Of a stretch of 64,000 bases of DNA, positions 1 to 9,651 are shown one piece after another; position 1 is the stretch's first letter, and the number at the start of each line of letters is the position of its first letter. A program made the position numbers and the translations under genes. Under the pieces are notes generated by a model. It did no database searches. It was not told where the DNA came from and saw nothing but the letters and a program-made list of their open reading frames with translations. The DNA comes from Paraburkholderia fungorum (GTDB lineage Bacteria; Pseudomonadota; Gammaproteobacteria; Burkholderiales; Burkholderiaceae): NCBI RefSeq assembly GCF_902833645.1, contig NZ_CADFGE010000014.1:221132-285131 (forward strand), in the 5' to 3' direction.

Positions 1-726
1 GCGCGGCATTACGGCGGCTTCGACGCGCTATATGTCGCCGGCGGTAAAGGTGCATTCGCCGCAGCCGGCGACGAGCGCCTGATCGCGTGGTTGCGGCGCG
101 TTCGCCGCAATACCGGCATGATCCGGCCGATCGCGGAAGGGCGTGCGTTGCTGGAAGCGGCCTACGTGCCGGACAGCCGGGAAGCGGGAGATTTTCATCA
201 GCCGCAGTCGATGCCGCGCCAGGCCGAGCAGAACGGTGATGCGGGCGACCGCCTCGAATCGATGAGAAGCGCGCTCGCGATGATCAAGCGCGATCTCGGC
301 GGCGCGACCGCGCGCACCGTGGCCGAGCGCCTGCTCGCGGACTCGTGCTCGAACCTTGCGCCGCTGCTTGGCGAAGACGGTGGTTTGAGCCCCGGCGACA
401 AAGTGCGCGCGGCGGCCCGCTGGCTGCAAGAAAACTGCCAGCAGTCGATTTCGATTGCCGATGCGGCCCAGTTTGCCGCGATGAGCGAGCGTAACTTCCT
501 GCGCCGCTTCAAGATGGAAATGGGTATCACGCCCTCCAGTTTTTTGTTGCATGAACGCCTCGCGGTGACCTGCAGTCTGCTGACCGAGTCGGAGCTGCCG
601 GTGGACAAGATCGCCCGGCGCACCGGTATGGGCAATGGTGACCGGCTCGCGAAAGTCTTCCGCAAACGGATGCGAATTTCCCCAACGGAATTCCGGATTC
701 AAAGCCGCCGCATGGTGGGCGGATAG
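1..726 (+). CDS. GlxA-family AraC-type transcriptional regulator, 5' truncated by window edge
   Basis: The reading frame is open from base 1, so the N-terminus lies outside the window; 241 residues are visible. The first part resembles the end of a DJ-1/PfpI-like amidotransferase domain, and ATARTVAERLL followed by the linker is typical of GlxA-type regulators. The C-terminal ~100 residues form an AraC-type double helix-turn-helix (SIADAAQFAAMSERNFLRRF, then PVDKIARRTGMGN and SPTEFR). It ends 112 bases before manC/bceA on the same strand, which suggests but does not prove that it controls the exopolysaccharide genes. Family call is firm; the ligand and targets are unknown. Confidence 0.85.
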   Translation, partial: ARHYGGFDALYVAGGKGAFAAAGDERLIAWLRRVRRNTGMIRPIAEGRALLEAAYVPDSREAGDFHQPQSMPRQAEQNGDAGDRLESMRSALAMIKRDLGGATARTVAERLLADSCSNLAPLLGEDGGLSPGDKVRAAARWLQENCQQSISIADAAQFAAMSERNFLRRFKMEMGITPSSFLLHERLAVTCSLLTESELPVDKIARRTGMGNGDRLAKVFRKRMRISPTEFRIQSRRMVGG

Positions 727-838
727 CGCACATGACGCAAACTGGCCCGGCGCGGCTGAGCGTCTGGCCAGGCGCGCCCGTCAGGCAGCGTCTCGGTAAG
801 TGTTTCGTCTGCTTTACAGAATTATAAGGAATGCGAAT

Positions 839-2410
839 ATGTTGATTAAGGGAGCTGAAAGCGCTGCGTCGGCGAATCCGGACAGCGCCCATGCCGGGGC
901 TGCCGGTGCGCATTGCTTGCGCATCGTCCCGGTGATTCTTGCCGGGGGCTCGGGCACGCGGCTGTGGCCGGTGTCGCGCGAAAACTTTCCGAAGCAACTG
1001 ATCGACGTGGTCGGCTCCGACTCGCTGCTGCAGGCGACCGCACGTCGTATGAACGGCTTTCCCGCCGGCTGGAAGGTCGACGCGTCGCCGATCGTCGTGT
1101 GCGGTGAAGAACATCGCTTTGTGATCGCCGAACAGCTCCTTGAAAACGGCATGGCAGCGCGTCTGATCGTCGAGCCCGCGCGGCGCGATACGGCGCCGGC
1201 GTTGACGCTCGCGGCCTCGCTCGCATGCGCGGACGGCGACGACGCGATTCTGATTGTCATGCCGGCCGACCATTCGATCGCGGACGTGCCCGCGCTGCAA
1301 GGCGCGCTGGAATGTGCGGCGCGTTACGCGGAACGGGGCTCGATCGCCACGCTGGGCGTACCGCCCACGCGTCCCGATACGGGTTTTGGTTATATCCGCA
1401 TTGGCGCGCAATTGTCTGACGGTGGCTATGCGATCGACGGCTTCGTCGAAAAGCCGGCTGAGGAAATCGCCGCGCAATACGTTGCTGCGGGCACGTACTG
1501 GTGGAACGCCGGGATCTTTGTGGTGCGGGCAAGTGTGTGGCTCGACACGCTGAAGCGCCTGCAGCCCGACATGCATGCGGCCTGCGAGCGGGCCTTCGTG
1601 AACGGCCGTACAGAAGGCGCGCATTTCCGTCCGCTGACGGACGCGTTCCTGAGTTCGCCCGCCGACTCGATCGACTACGCGGTGATGGAACGTCTCACTG
1701 ACGTAGGTATCGCGGAGGAGGCCGACGCTTCCCACCGCACGGACATGCAAGCTCCCGCTGCGAATCTTGCCGGCGTGGTGGTGCGTCTCGATGCGGGCTG
1801 GTCCGATCTCGGTTCATGGGACGCCGTCTGGGCCGCCATGGAGAAGGACGCCAACGGCAATGCCGGGCGTGGCCGCGTGACGTTCGAAGGCGCGGTGTCG
1901 AGCTATGCGCATTCCGAGGGCCGGCTGGTTGCGTGCGTCGGCACGACCAATGTGGTGGTGGTCGAAACGGCCGACGCGGTGCTGGTGGTCGACCGTTCGC
2001 ACGTGCAGGACGTCAAGGGTCTGGTGTCGCGCATCAAGGCGCAGCACGCCCCCGAGGCCGATGTGCACCGCAAGGTGCGGCGCCCCTGGGGTTTCTACGA
2101 TTCCATCGACCACGGCGAACGCTTCCAGGTGAAGCGCATCGTCGTCACGCCGGGCGCGAAGCTTTCGCTGCAACTGCATCACCACCGCGCCGAACACTGG
2201 GTCGTGGTGCGCGGTACGGCGCTCGTCACGCGCGGCGAAGAGCAGTTCCTGCTGAGCGAAAACGAGTCGACCTACATTCCGATCGGCACCCGTCACCGGC
2301 TCGAAAACCCCGGCAAGGTACCGCTCGAAATTATTGAAATCCAGTCAGGCACCTATCTCGGTGAAGACGACATTGTGAGGTTCAACGACACCTACGGCCG
2401 CTGCTCGTAA
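839..2410 (+). CDS. manC: Bifunctional mannose-1-phosphate guanylyltransferase / mannose-6-phosphate isomerase (ManC/BceA)
   Basis: Makes GDP-mannose from mannose-1-phosphate and GTP and carries a type II phosphomannose isomerase domain; this feeds Gmd downstream. The 523-residue length is usual for the fused enzyme. The N-terminal nucleotidyltransferase shows LAGGSGTRLWP (about residues 34-44) and FVEKP near 202; the C-terminal cupin shows KRIVVTPGAKLSLQLHHHRA and GTRHRLENPG. I chose ATG 839 because AAGGA lies 8 bases upstream; an in-frame GTG at 800 would give a longer form without a good ribosome binding site. First biosynthetic gene of the cluster, matching bceA in cepacian loci. Confidence 0.95.
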   Translation: MLIKGAESAASANPDSAHAGAAGAHCLRIVPVILAGGSGTRLWPVSRENFPKQLIDVVGSDSLLQATARRMNGFPAGWKVDASPIVVCGEEHRFVIAEQLLENGMAARLIVEPARRDTAPALTLAASLACADGDDAILIVMPADHSIADVPALQGALECAARYAERGSIATLGVPPTRPDTGFGYIRIGAQLSDGGYAIDGFVEKPAEEIAAQYVAAGTYWWNAGIFVVRASVWLDTLKRLQPDMHAACERAFVNGRTEGAHFRPLTDAFLSSPADSIDYAVMERLTDVGIAEEADASHRTDMQAPAANLAGVVVRLDAGWSDLGSWDAVWAAMEKDANGNAGRGRVTFEGAVSSYAHSEGRLVACVGTTNVVVVETADAVLVVDRSHVQDVKGLVSRIKAQHAPEADVHRKVRRPWGFYDSIDHGERFQVKRIVVTPGAKLSLQLHHHRAEHWVVVRGTALVTRGEEQFLLSENESTYIPIGTRHRLENPGKVPLEIIEIQSGTYLGEDDIVRFNDTYGRCS

Positions 2411-2473
2411 CAGCGCGCCACGGATTATCTGCGGAAAAGAACGAACGGCCAGAGCCAGAACGAGGTAAGCAAA

Positions 2474-3859
2474 ATGCGCAAGTTTCAGGATTTGCTCGCG
2501 CGAGTGTTCGATGTGGGATTAGTAATCGCGGGGGCGGCGGTGGCGTCGCGGATCCGCTTCGAGTACCTCAACCAATCGGGGTTTTACTGGGCGCTCGTGA
2601 TGTTCTCTGCTGCCTTCGCGCTGGCCATTTTTCCGGCTTTCGGCGTCTATGAATCGTGGCGCGGCCGCTCCAAGCTCTCATTGGCCGGGCAGGCGTCGCT
2701 CGCATGGCTGATGGTGCAAGGCAGTGCGCTTGTGCTGATGTACTCGCTGCACCGTACCGACTTCGTCTCGCGTCTGTGGTTCTCTTACTGGACGGCGGTG
2801 ACGGGTGGCCTGCTGATCTCCTCGCGGCTGATCGCGCACGCGGTGCTGGCGCGTGCGCGCGGCGCCGGTCTGAATCTGCATCAGGTCGCGATTGTCGGAA
2901 GCGGCTCGCAGTGCGACGCGATCATCCGCCGGATCGAGTCGGCGCCGACCACCGGGTTTCGCGCGGCAGCCGTCTATAACACGCGTCCTGACGTGTCGTC
3001 CGTTACCAGTGCACGCGTGCCGGTCTTCGACACCGTGGATGCGCTCGCCGGCTATATCCGCACCAACGACGTGCACGAACTCTGGCTGATGCTCTCGCTC
3101 GCCGAGGAGCCGCTGATCTGTTCGCTGATTGGCGAATTCCGCGACGATCTGGTGAATATCCGCTTCATGCCGGACGTGCGCAGCCTCGCGCTCTTCGAAG
3201 GCAGCGGCGTGATCGATCTGCTCGGCGTGCCGGCGATCAACCTGGTCGCCTCGCCGCTGTCCGCGAGTTCGATGCTGAAGAAGGAAATCTTCGACCGCCT
3301 GTTCGCCGCGACGGCGCTGATTGGACTCGCACCGATCATGCTCGCCATTGCGATCGCGGTGAAGCTCTCGTCGCGCGGCCCGGTTTTCTTCAGGCAGAAG
3401 CGTAAAGGTGCGGACGGCCGCGTCTTCACGATCTACAAATTCCGCTCGATGCGACTGCATACCGAGGAGAAAGGCACGCTTAGTCAGGCCACGCGCAACG
3501 ACGCGCGCGTCACGAAAGTCGGCGCATTTCTGCGCCGCACGAGCCTCGACGAACTGCCGCAATTTTTCAACGTTTTGCGTGGCGACATGTCGGTGGTTGG
3601 ACCGCGTCCCCACGCACTCGAGCACGACGACCTCTATCAGAAAGTGGTCGCGGGCTATATCAATCGCTATCGGATCAAGCCGGGCATTACGGGTTGGGCG
3701 CAGATCAACGGCTTTCGTGGCGAAACCGACCGCATCGAGAAGATGGAGCGTCGCGTCGAACATGACCTGTATTACCTGGGGCATTGGTCGTTCGCGCTCG
3801 ATATGCGGATTATCGGCGCGACGATTGTCGCCGGACTGGTGCATCGAAACGCTTACTAA
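2474..3859 (+). CDS. bceB: Undecaprenyl-phosphate glucose phosphotransferase (BceB/WcaJ-type initiating enzyme)
   Basis: A polyisoprenyl-phosphate hexose-1-phosphate transferase that starts repeat-unit assembly by loading a sugar phosphate onto undecaprenyl phosphate in the inner membrane. The 461-residue protein has N-terminal membrane segments (roughly residues 10-130), a central Rossmann-like CoA-binding-type domain, and a C-terminal bacterial sugar transferase domain. That domain starts at KKEIFDRLFAATALIG and includes YKFRSMR, RRTSLDELPQFFNVLRGDMS, VGPRP and KPGITGWAQINGFRG. GAGG lies just upstream of the ATG. It follows manC by 63 bases, as bceB follows bceA. Glucose as the sugar is inferred from family members. 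Confidence 0.93.
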   Translation: MRKFQDLLARVFDVGLVIAGAAVASRIRFEYLNQSGFYWALVMFSAAFALAIFPAFGVYESWRGRSKLSLAGQASLAWLMVQGSALVLMYSLHRTDFVSRLWFSYWTAVTGGLLISSRLIAHAVLARARGAGLNLHQVAIVGSGSQCDAIIRRIESAPTTGFRAAAVYNTRPDVSSVTSARVPVFDTVDALAGYIRTNDVHELWLMLSLAEEPLICSLIGEFRDDLVNIRFMPDVRSLALFEGSGVIDLLGVPAINLVASPLSASSMLKKEIFDRLFAATALIGLAPIMLAIAIAVKLSSRGPVFFRQKRKGADGRVFTIYKFRSMRLHTEEKGTLSQATRNDARVTKVGAFLRRTSLDELPQFFNVLRGDMSVVGPRPHALEHDDLYQKVVAGYINRYRIKPGITGWAQINGFRGETDRIEKMERRVEHDLYYLGHWSFALDMRIIGATIVAGLVHRNAY

Positions 3860-3926
3860 GTAGTTAACAAGCACGCTGGGCGCTGCCTCCCCCGAGGACA
3901 AGGCCCTGGCGCAAGGAGGAAACACC

Positions 3927-5069
3927 ATGAGCTCGCTTGGTATACGCACGGGAAGTCTCGTGATTTTCACAGCTGTGACAGCACTGCTTTCCGGATGCGG
4001 GTCCGTCCCGGGGCAACGGATGATCACGCCAGCCGCAATTCAGGACACGGGTGGGGATTACAGCACGGAACCGTCGCAGCAACAGCAGATTCCGATTACC
4101 GATATCAACCTCGCGCTGCTGCGCCAGATGCGTACGGCGCAGACGTCGGCCGCATTGCCGCCGCAGACGCTCGGCCTGTTCGGCAAACCGACGGCATACA
4201 AGGTCGGCCCGGGCGACGTGCTGCAAATCGTCGTGTGGGACCACCCGGAACTGGCCGCCGCGCTTGGCCAGCCGGCGCAGAACACGAAACCGACGGATGC
4301 CGCTCCCGGTTTTCTGATCGACGAAAACGGCGATATCCAGTTCCCGTATGCAGGCAATCTGCATGTGGCCGGCAAGGACGTCGCATCGATCCAGAAAGAA
4401 CTGCACAAGCGCCTGAGCAACGTGTATCAGAAGCCGGAAGTGACGGTGCGGGTCGCCTCGTTCCGTAACGCCCAGGTGTATGTGGACGGCGAAGTGCGCA
4501 CGCCGGGCGCCCAGTCGCTCAACGACATTCCGATGTCGCTGACGAGCGTAATCAATCAGGGCGGCGGCTTCAGCGCCAACGCGGACCGCAGCCGGGTGGA
4601 ACTGATCCGCAACGGCGTGACGTATCCGCTCAACGTGGATGACCTGATCAAGCGCGGCCGCAATCCGTCGGACATCTACCTTCAGGCAGGCGACATCGTG
4701 CGAGTGGCTTCGCGCGAAGACAGCGGTGTCTACGTGATGGGCGAAGTCAACAAACCGGCAACCATCCAGCCGATGCGCAACGGCTCCCTGACGCTTGCAC
4801 AGGCCATTTCCGATAGCGGCAGTTTCGATTCGAACACGTCGGCGCCAAGACAGCTGTTCGTGATCCGCAATTCGACCAGCGAGGCGCCGCAGGTCTATCA
4901 CCTCGACGCGACTTCGCCGGTGTCCATGGTGCTCGCCAATCAGTTCGAGCTGCAGCCGAAGGACGTGGTGTATGTCGGCCAGGGCGGACTGGTCCGCTTC
5001 AACCGTGTGTTGAACCTGCTGCTGCCGGCGATCAATGCGGCTGTAACGGGGGCAGTTCTTGCGAAATAA
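3927..5069 (+). CDS. bceE: Outer-membrane polysaccharide export lipoprotein (Wza/BceE)
   Basis: Forms the outer-membrane export channel for the polymer, working with the Wzc-type copolymerase encoded next. The 380-residue product has a lipoprotein signal peptide with lipobox LSGC (Cys24), then the polysaccharide export domain (AYKVGPGDVLQIVVWDHPEL) and repeated SLBB-type segments (QVYVDGEVRTPGAQ and GVYVMGEVNKPATI). A strong AAGGAGG precedes the ATG. Unlike Escherichia or cepacian clusters, no low-molecular-weight tyrosine phosphatase gene lies between this gene and the kinase. Confidence 0.94.
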   Translation: MSSLGIRTGSLVIFTAVTALLSGCGSVPGQRMITPAAIQDTGGDYSTEPSQQQQIPITDINLALLRQMRTAQTSAALPPQTLGLFGKPTAYKVGPGDVLQIVVWDHPELAAALGQPAQNTKPTDAAPGFLIDENGDIQFPYAGNLHVAGKDVASIQKELHKRLSNVYQKPEVTVRVASFRNAQVYVDGEVRTPGAQSLNDIPMSLTSVINQGGGFSANADRSRVELIRNGVTYPLNVDDLIKRGRNPSDIYLQAGDIVRVASREDSGVYVMGEVNKPATIQPMRNGSLTLAQAISDSGSFDSNTSAPRQLFVIRNSTSEAPQVYHLDATSPVSMVLANQFELQPKDVVYVGQGGLVRFNRVLNLLLPAINAAVTGAVLAK

Positions 5070-5119
5070 CAACCGTGCAACGTGACCTTGAACCGCCGCG
5101 TTCTGTTGGGTGACCAAAA

Positions 5120-7354
5120 ATGGCAATCAACTTCGAAAATCGCTACATCGACGTGTCCGGACCGGACGAGCTGCATCTGTCGGACTATCTGCGCACGATC
5201 GTGAGGGGCTGGCGCACGATCCTCGTGGCGACGTTGGTCGCGCTCGCGCTGGGGTGCGCGTACGCGTTTCTTGCTCCGCCTACGTATCGCGCGGATGTGC
5301 TGTTCCACGTCGAGGACAAGACGGCCAATGCCAACGCGAACGGCAAGGATTCCTTGCCGCCGCTGACCGGCATGTTCGACACCAAGCCCTCCACGGCGGC
5401 GGAGATCGAGCTGCTGAAGTCGCGGCTCGTCACCGAGGAAACGGTCAAGAAACTGCACCTCGACATTTCGGCCGCGCCGCGCACCCTGCCGTTCATCGGC
5501 GGGATGATCGCGGGTCTGGTGAACGGGCAATGGGGTTTCAAGCTACCGTCGTTCATCAACCTGTCGGGTTACGCATGGGGTAACGAAAGCATTGCCGTGT
5601 CGCAGTTCGACACGACAAGCGAACTCTACGATACGACCTTCACGCTGATCGCCGGCGAGGGCGGTTCGTACGTGCTGCGCGACAAGAACGGTATCGCGAT
5701 TCTCTCCGGCCATGTTGGCGAGACCGTGCAAACCGATACCGCCGACGGTCCGATCACGCTGCACGTCGACAAGCTGGTCGGCGCGCCCGGCTCGCGTTTC
5801 GAGTTGCAGCGCTTCTCGACGCTGGGGACGGTGGACCGCTTGCAGAAGGCGCTGGTGATCCAGGAGACCACGCTGCAGTCCGGCGTGATCCGCACGAGCC
5901 TCGAAGGCGGCGACCCCGTGTTGACCGCGGCGATCGTCAACAGCATGGCGCGCGAATTCGTGCGTCAGGATGTGGAGAGCCGTTCGACCGAAGCGGAGCA
6001 CATGCTGGCCTTCCTCGATCAGCAACTGCCGGGTTTGCGCAAGGAACTCGACGACGCCGAGCAACGCTACAACAAGTTCCGCAACCAGCACGGCACGGTC
6101 GATCTCGGCGAGGAAAGCCGCTTGCTGCTGCAACAGGTGGTCGACAACAAGACCAAGCTGCTCGATCTGCAGCAGCAACGCGCGGAGATGTCACAGCGCT
6201 TCACGGCGAATCACCCGGCGGTGGCGGCGCTCGACGCACAGATCGCCGCATTGCAGAACGCGGCGGCCAGCATGAACCGCAGCGTGGCCGTGATGCCGGA
6301 CACCGAGCAGACCGCGTTGCGCCTGCTGCGCGACGTGCACGTCGACACGGAGCTTTATACCAATCTGCTGAACAGCGCGCAGCAACTGCGGGTGGCGAAA
6401 GCGGGCCAGGTGGGCAACGTGCGCGTAGTGGACTTCGCCGAAACGCCTGACGAACCGGTGCGTCCGAAGCGCGTGCTGGCAATCCTGATCTCGCTCGGCG
6501 GCGGCTTGCTGATCGGCATCATGCTGACCTTCTTCAAGCGCGCGATGTACGGCGGCGTGGAGCGCCCGGATGAACTCGAAGCGGTGCTCGGCGTGCCGGT
6601 GTTCGCGATCGTGCCGCGCAGTCAGACCCAGTTGCGCCTGCAGGAAAACGTCATGCTGCGCCGTCGCGGGCTTCATGTGCTTGCGCAGCAGGCGCCGGAA
6701 GACATCGCGGTGGAAGGGGTGCGCAACCTGCGGACCTCGCTGCAGTTGTCGCTCGACCACGCGGAGAACAACGTCGTGATGATCACGGGTTCGCGGCCCG
6801 ACGCCGGCAAGTCGTTCCTGTCGGTGAATCTGGCGGCGCTGGTAGCGTCGGCAAACAAGCGCGTGCTGATTATCGACGGCGACATGCGGCGCGGCGACGT
6901 CCATTCGCATTTCGGCATCGGCCATCAGCCCGGGCTCTCTGATGTGTTGAGCGGCGGCGATCTCGGCGCGATGATCCAGCGCGATGTGCTGCCCGGACTC
7001 GACGTGCTCGCCAAGGGCACGCTGCCCTCGCATCCGTCCGAATTGCTGATGAGCAAACGCTTCGAAACGATGCTCGAGGAATTGAAATCGCACTACGACA
7101 TCGTCATTGTCGACACGCCGCCGGTGCTGGCCGTGACGGACTCGACTTTGATCGGCAAGTACGCCGGTACGACGCTGCTGGTGGTGCGACACGGCCGCCA
7201 TCCGCTGAATGAAATTGCCGAAACGGCCAAACGGCTGTTCAACGGCGGCGTGTCGCTCAAAGGCGTATTGCTCACCGACGTGCCTCAGGAAGGGGCCTTC
7301 CTGGGTTCCGGCTATCAGGGCGGCTATTACGGCTACGACAGCATCGCCGGTTGA
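5120..7354 (+). CDS. bceF: Polysaccharide copolymerase with BY-type tyrosine autokinase domain (Wzc/BceF)
   Basis: Inner-membrane protein that controls chain length and export through autophosphorylation. The 744 residues show an N-terminal Wzz-type domain with a membrane segment near 31-52, a periplasmic helical region (about 270-400), a second membrane segment near 451-472, and a cytoplasmic kinase domain. The kinase has Walker A GSRPDAGKS (Lys564), Walker A' VLIIDGDMRRG (Asp586, Asp588), Walker B IVIVDTPP (Asp665) and a C-terminal tyrosine cluster (Tyr732, 736, 737, 739). It follows wza by 50 bases. The matching phosphatase (Wzb/BceD) is not encoded nearby. Confidence 0.95.
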   Translation: MAINFENRYIDVSGPDELHLSDYLRTIVRGWRTILVATLVALALGCAYAFLAPPTYRADVLFHVEDKTANANANGKDSLPPLTGMFDTKPSTAAEIELLKSRLVTEETVKKLHLDISAAPRTLPFIGGMIAGLVNGQWGFKLPSFINLSGYAWGNESIAVSQFDTTSELYDTTFTLIAGEGGSYVLRDKNGIAILSGHVGETVQTDTADGPITLHVDKLVGAPGSRFELQRFSTLGTVDRLQKALVIQETTLQSGVIRTSLEGGDPVLTAAIVNSMAREFVRQDVESRSTEAEHMLAFLDQQLPGLRKELDDAEQRYNKFRNQHGTVDLGEESRLLLQQVVDNKTKLLDLQQQRAEMSQRFTANHPAVAALDAQIAALQNAAASMNRSVAVMPDTEQTALRLLRDVHVDTELYTNLLNSAQQLRVAKAGQVGNVRVVDFAETPDEPVRPKRVLAILISLGGGLLIGIMLTFFKRAMYGGVERPDELEAVLGVPVFAIVPRSQTQLRLQENVMLRRRGLHVLAQQAPEDIAVEGVRNLRTSLQLSLDHAENNVVMITGSRPDAGKSFLSVNLAALVASANKRVLIIDGDMRRGDVHSHFGIGHQPGLSDVLSGGDLGAMIQRDVLPGLDVLAKGTLPSHPSELLMSKRFETMLEELKSHYDIVIVDTPPVLAVTDSTLIGKYAGTTLLVVRHGRHPLNEIAETAKRLFNGGVSLKGVLLTDVPQEGAFLGSGYQGGYYGYDSIAG

Positions 7355-7452
7355 CGGCGGCAGGTCTATGCAGCAGCGGCTCGCTCACGGAGCCGCTTAC
7401 TTGATCGTGCCGCGAAACCGGCATCGCAAAGTTCAACGAGGGAGAGAGTTCC

Positions 7453-8571
7453 ATGAAACGCAAGGTCGCGCTGATCACCGGCATCACGGGACAGGACGGG
7501 TCGTATCTTGCCGAGCTTCTGCTCAGCAAGAATTACGACGTGCATGGCATCAAACGCAGGACATCGCTGTTCAATACAGACCGGATCGACCATCTCTATC
7601 GCGACCCGCACGACCCCGAGCAGCGGCTCTTTCTGCATCACGCCGACCTGACCGACTCGACCAGCATCCTGCGCGTGATTCAGCGCGTGGAGCCCGATGA
7701 GATCTACAACCTCGCAGCGCAGAGCCACGTGGCGGTCTCGTTCGAGGAGCCGGAATATACGGCCAACGCTGACGGCCTCGGTGCGCTGCGGATTCTCGAA
7801 GCGATCCGGATTCTCGATCTGCAACACAAGACGCGCTTTTACCAGGCTTCCACCTCGGAACTGTACGGCCTCGTGCAGCAGGTGCCGCAGTCCGAGACCA
7901 CGCCGTTCTATCCGCGCAGCCCGTATGCGGTCGCCAAGCTGTTCGCGTACTGGACCACGGTCAATTATCGCGAGGCGTATGGACTCTATGCCTGCAATGG
8001 GATTCTGTTCAATCACGAATCGCCGGTGCGCGGCGAAACCTTCGTGACGCGCAAGATCACGCGCGCCGTGGCGCGCATCGCGGTCGGCATGCAGAAGACC
8101 TTGTATCTCGGCAATCTGTCGGCGTTGCGCGACTGGGGCCATGCGCGCGACTACGTGGAGATGCAATGGCGCATGCTGCAACAGGAGCAGCCTGAGGACT
8201 ACGTCATCGCCACCGGCGTGCAGTACAGCGTGCGTGAATTCGTTCAGCACGCCGCCGCCGAACTGGGTGTCACGGTGCGTTTTGAAGGTACCGGTGTGGA
8301 TGAAGTCGGCATTGTCGAGAAGGTGGAAGGGCGCGAGATCAAGATGTCGCCCGGCGATGTGATCGTACGTGTCGATCCGCGCTACTTCCGTCCCGCCGAA
8401 GTCGAGACGTTGCTGGGCGATCCGTCGAAAGCCCATGCGAAGCTCGGCTGGCAGCCGACCACGCCGTTCAGCGCGCTCGTGAAGGAGATGGTGCGCTCGG
8501 ATTATCAGATCGCAAGACGTGACGCGCTTGTCACGCTGGCCGGTTTCACGGCACTGGAACATCACGAGTAA
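7453..8571 (+). CDS. gmd: GDP-mannose 4,6-dehydratase
   Basis: Converts GDP-D-mannose to GDP-4-keto-6-deoxy-D-mannose, the branch point to GDP-L-fucose (Fcl, next gene) and GDP-D-rhamnose (Rmd, about 39 kb away in this window). The 372-residue short-chain dehydrogenase has an N-terminal NADP-binding motif TGITGQDGSYLAELL, HGIKRRTS, and the catalytic YxxxK in SPYAVAK. GAGGGAGAG upstream of the ATG serves as ribosome binding site. The gene ends 5 bases before fcl, so the two are surely co-translated. It is the only gmd in the window. Confidence 0.96.
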   Translation: MKRKVALITGITGQDGSYLAELLLSKNYDVHGIKRRTSLFNTDRIDHLYRDPHDPEQRLFLHHADLTDSTSILRVIQRVEPDEIYNLAAQSHVAVSFEEPEYTANADGLGALRILEAIRILDLQHKTRFYQASTSELYGLVQQVPQSETTPFYPRSPYAVAKLFAYWTTVNYREAYGLYACNGILFNHESPVRGETFVTRKITRAVARIAVGMQKTLYLGNLSALRDWGHARDYVEMQWRMLQQEQPEDYVIATGVQYSVREFVQHAAAELGVTVRFEGTGVDEVGIVEKVEGREIKMSPGDVIVRVDPRYFRPAEVETLLGDPSKAHAKLGWQPTTPFSALVKEMVRSDYQIARRDALVTLAGFTALEHHE

Positions 8572-8576
8572 CGGCG

Positions 8577-9536
8577 ATGAACAAACAAGCACGCATTTTC
8601 GTCGCGGGCCACCGTGGCATGGTTGGCTCGGCGCTGGTCCGGCGGCTGAATGCCGAGGGCTACCACAACGTCGTCACGCGTTCGAGGGCGGAACTCGATC
8701 TCAAGGATCAGGCCGCCGTGAACGCCTTTTTCCAGCAGGAAAAGATCGACGTGGTGCTGCTCGCGGCCGCGCGGGTGGGCGGCATTCTTGCGAATGCGTC
8801 GCAACCGGGTGAGTTCATCTACGACAACCTGGTGATCGAAACCAACGTGATTCATGCCGCGTATCGCGCGAAGGTGGAGCGGCTGGTGTTTTTCGGCTCG
8901 TCGTGCATTTACCCGAAGCAAAGTCCGCAGCCGATCCGCGAAGAGTATCTGCTCAGCTCGCCGCTCGAGCCGACCAACGACGCCTACGCGATTGCGAAAA
9001 TCGCCGGTCTCAAGCTGTGCGAGGCGTACAACCGCGAATACGGCACGCAGTATGTCTCGCTGATGCCGACCAATCTGTACGGCCCTAACGACAACTACGA
9101 CCTGAACAGCAGCCATGTTTTGCCGGCGCTGCTGAGAAAGGCGCACGAAGCAAAAGTGAACGGCTCCGCGACCCTGACGGTCTGGGGCTCGGGCACGCCG
9201 CGCCGCGAGTTTCTCCACGTCGACGATCTCGCCGCGGCAACGCTCTTCGTTCTCGAGCACAACGTGACAGACGGCCTGTTCAACGTCGGGGTAGGTGAGG
9301 ACCTGTCGATTCGCGAGCTGGCCGAATGCATCTGCAAGGTGGCGGGCTTCGAGGGCGAACTGGTGTTCGACGCGTCCAAACCCGATGGCACGCCACGCAA
9401 GCTGCTCGACGTATCGCGGCTCGCGAACATGGGCTGGCACGCGAGCATTGGCCTCGAAGAGGGTATCGCGTCCACCTATCGGGAATTCGTGGCAACACAC
9501 GCCGGCTCGACACCTGCCGCCGCCTTGCAGGCCTAG
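8577..9536 (+). CDS. fcl: GDP-L-fucose synthase (GDP-4-keto-6-deoxymannose epimerase/reductase)
   Basis: Epimerises and reduces the Gmd product to GDP-L-fucose. The 319-residue protein starts with GHRGMVGSALVRRL, has ARVGGILAN typical of Fcl, the GSSCIYPK segment and the catalytic NDAYAIAK (YxxxK). It lies 5 bases after gmd. Together manC, gmd and fcl supply GDP-L-fucose to the exopolysaccharide, so the polymer probably contains fucose, whereas classical cepacian contains rhamnose. Confidence 0.95.
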   Translation: MNKQARIFVAGHRGMVGSALVRRLNAEGYHNVVTRSRAELDLKDQAAVNAFFQQEKIDVVLLAAARVGGILANASQPGEFIYDNLVIETNVIHAAYRAKVERLVFFGSSCIYPKQSPQPIREEYLLSSPLEPTNDAYAIAKIAGLKLCEAYNREYGTQYVSLMPTNLYGPNDNYDLNSSHVLPALLRKAHEAKVNGSATLTVWGSGTPRREFLHVDDLAAATLFVLEHNVTDGLFNVGVGEDLSIRELAECICKVAGFEGELVFDASKPDGTPRKLLDVSRLANMGWHASIGLEEGIASTYREFVATHAGSTPAAALQA

Positions 9537-9651
9537 GCGCGCACTGGGCGGGCGTCGAGCGCGGCTGGCGGAACTGGGGAAACGCATGGGGTGCTTCGCA
9601 CGCATTGCGTGCAACGCACACTGGGACGATATTTCGAGGAGTGGCATAAAA

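Noticed and set aside
527..1750. A 407-codon minus-strand frame
   Set aside because: Antisense to the regulator end and manC; no domain.
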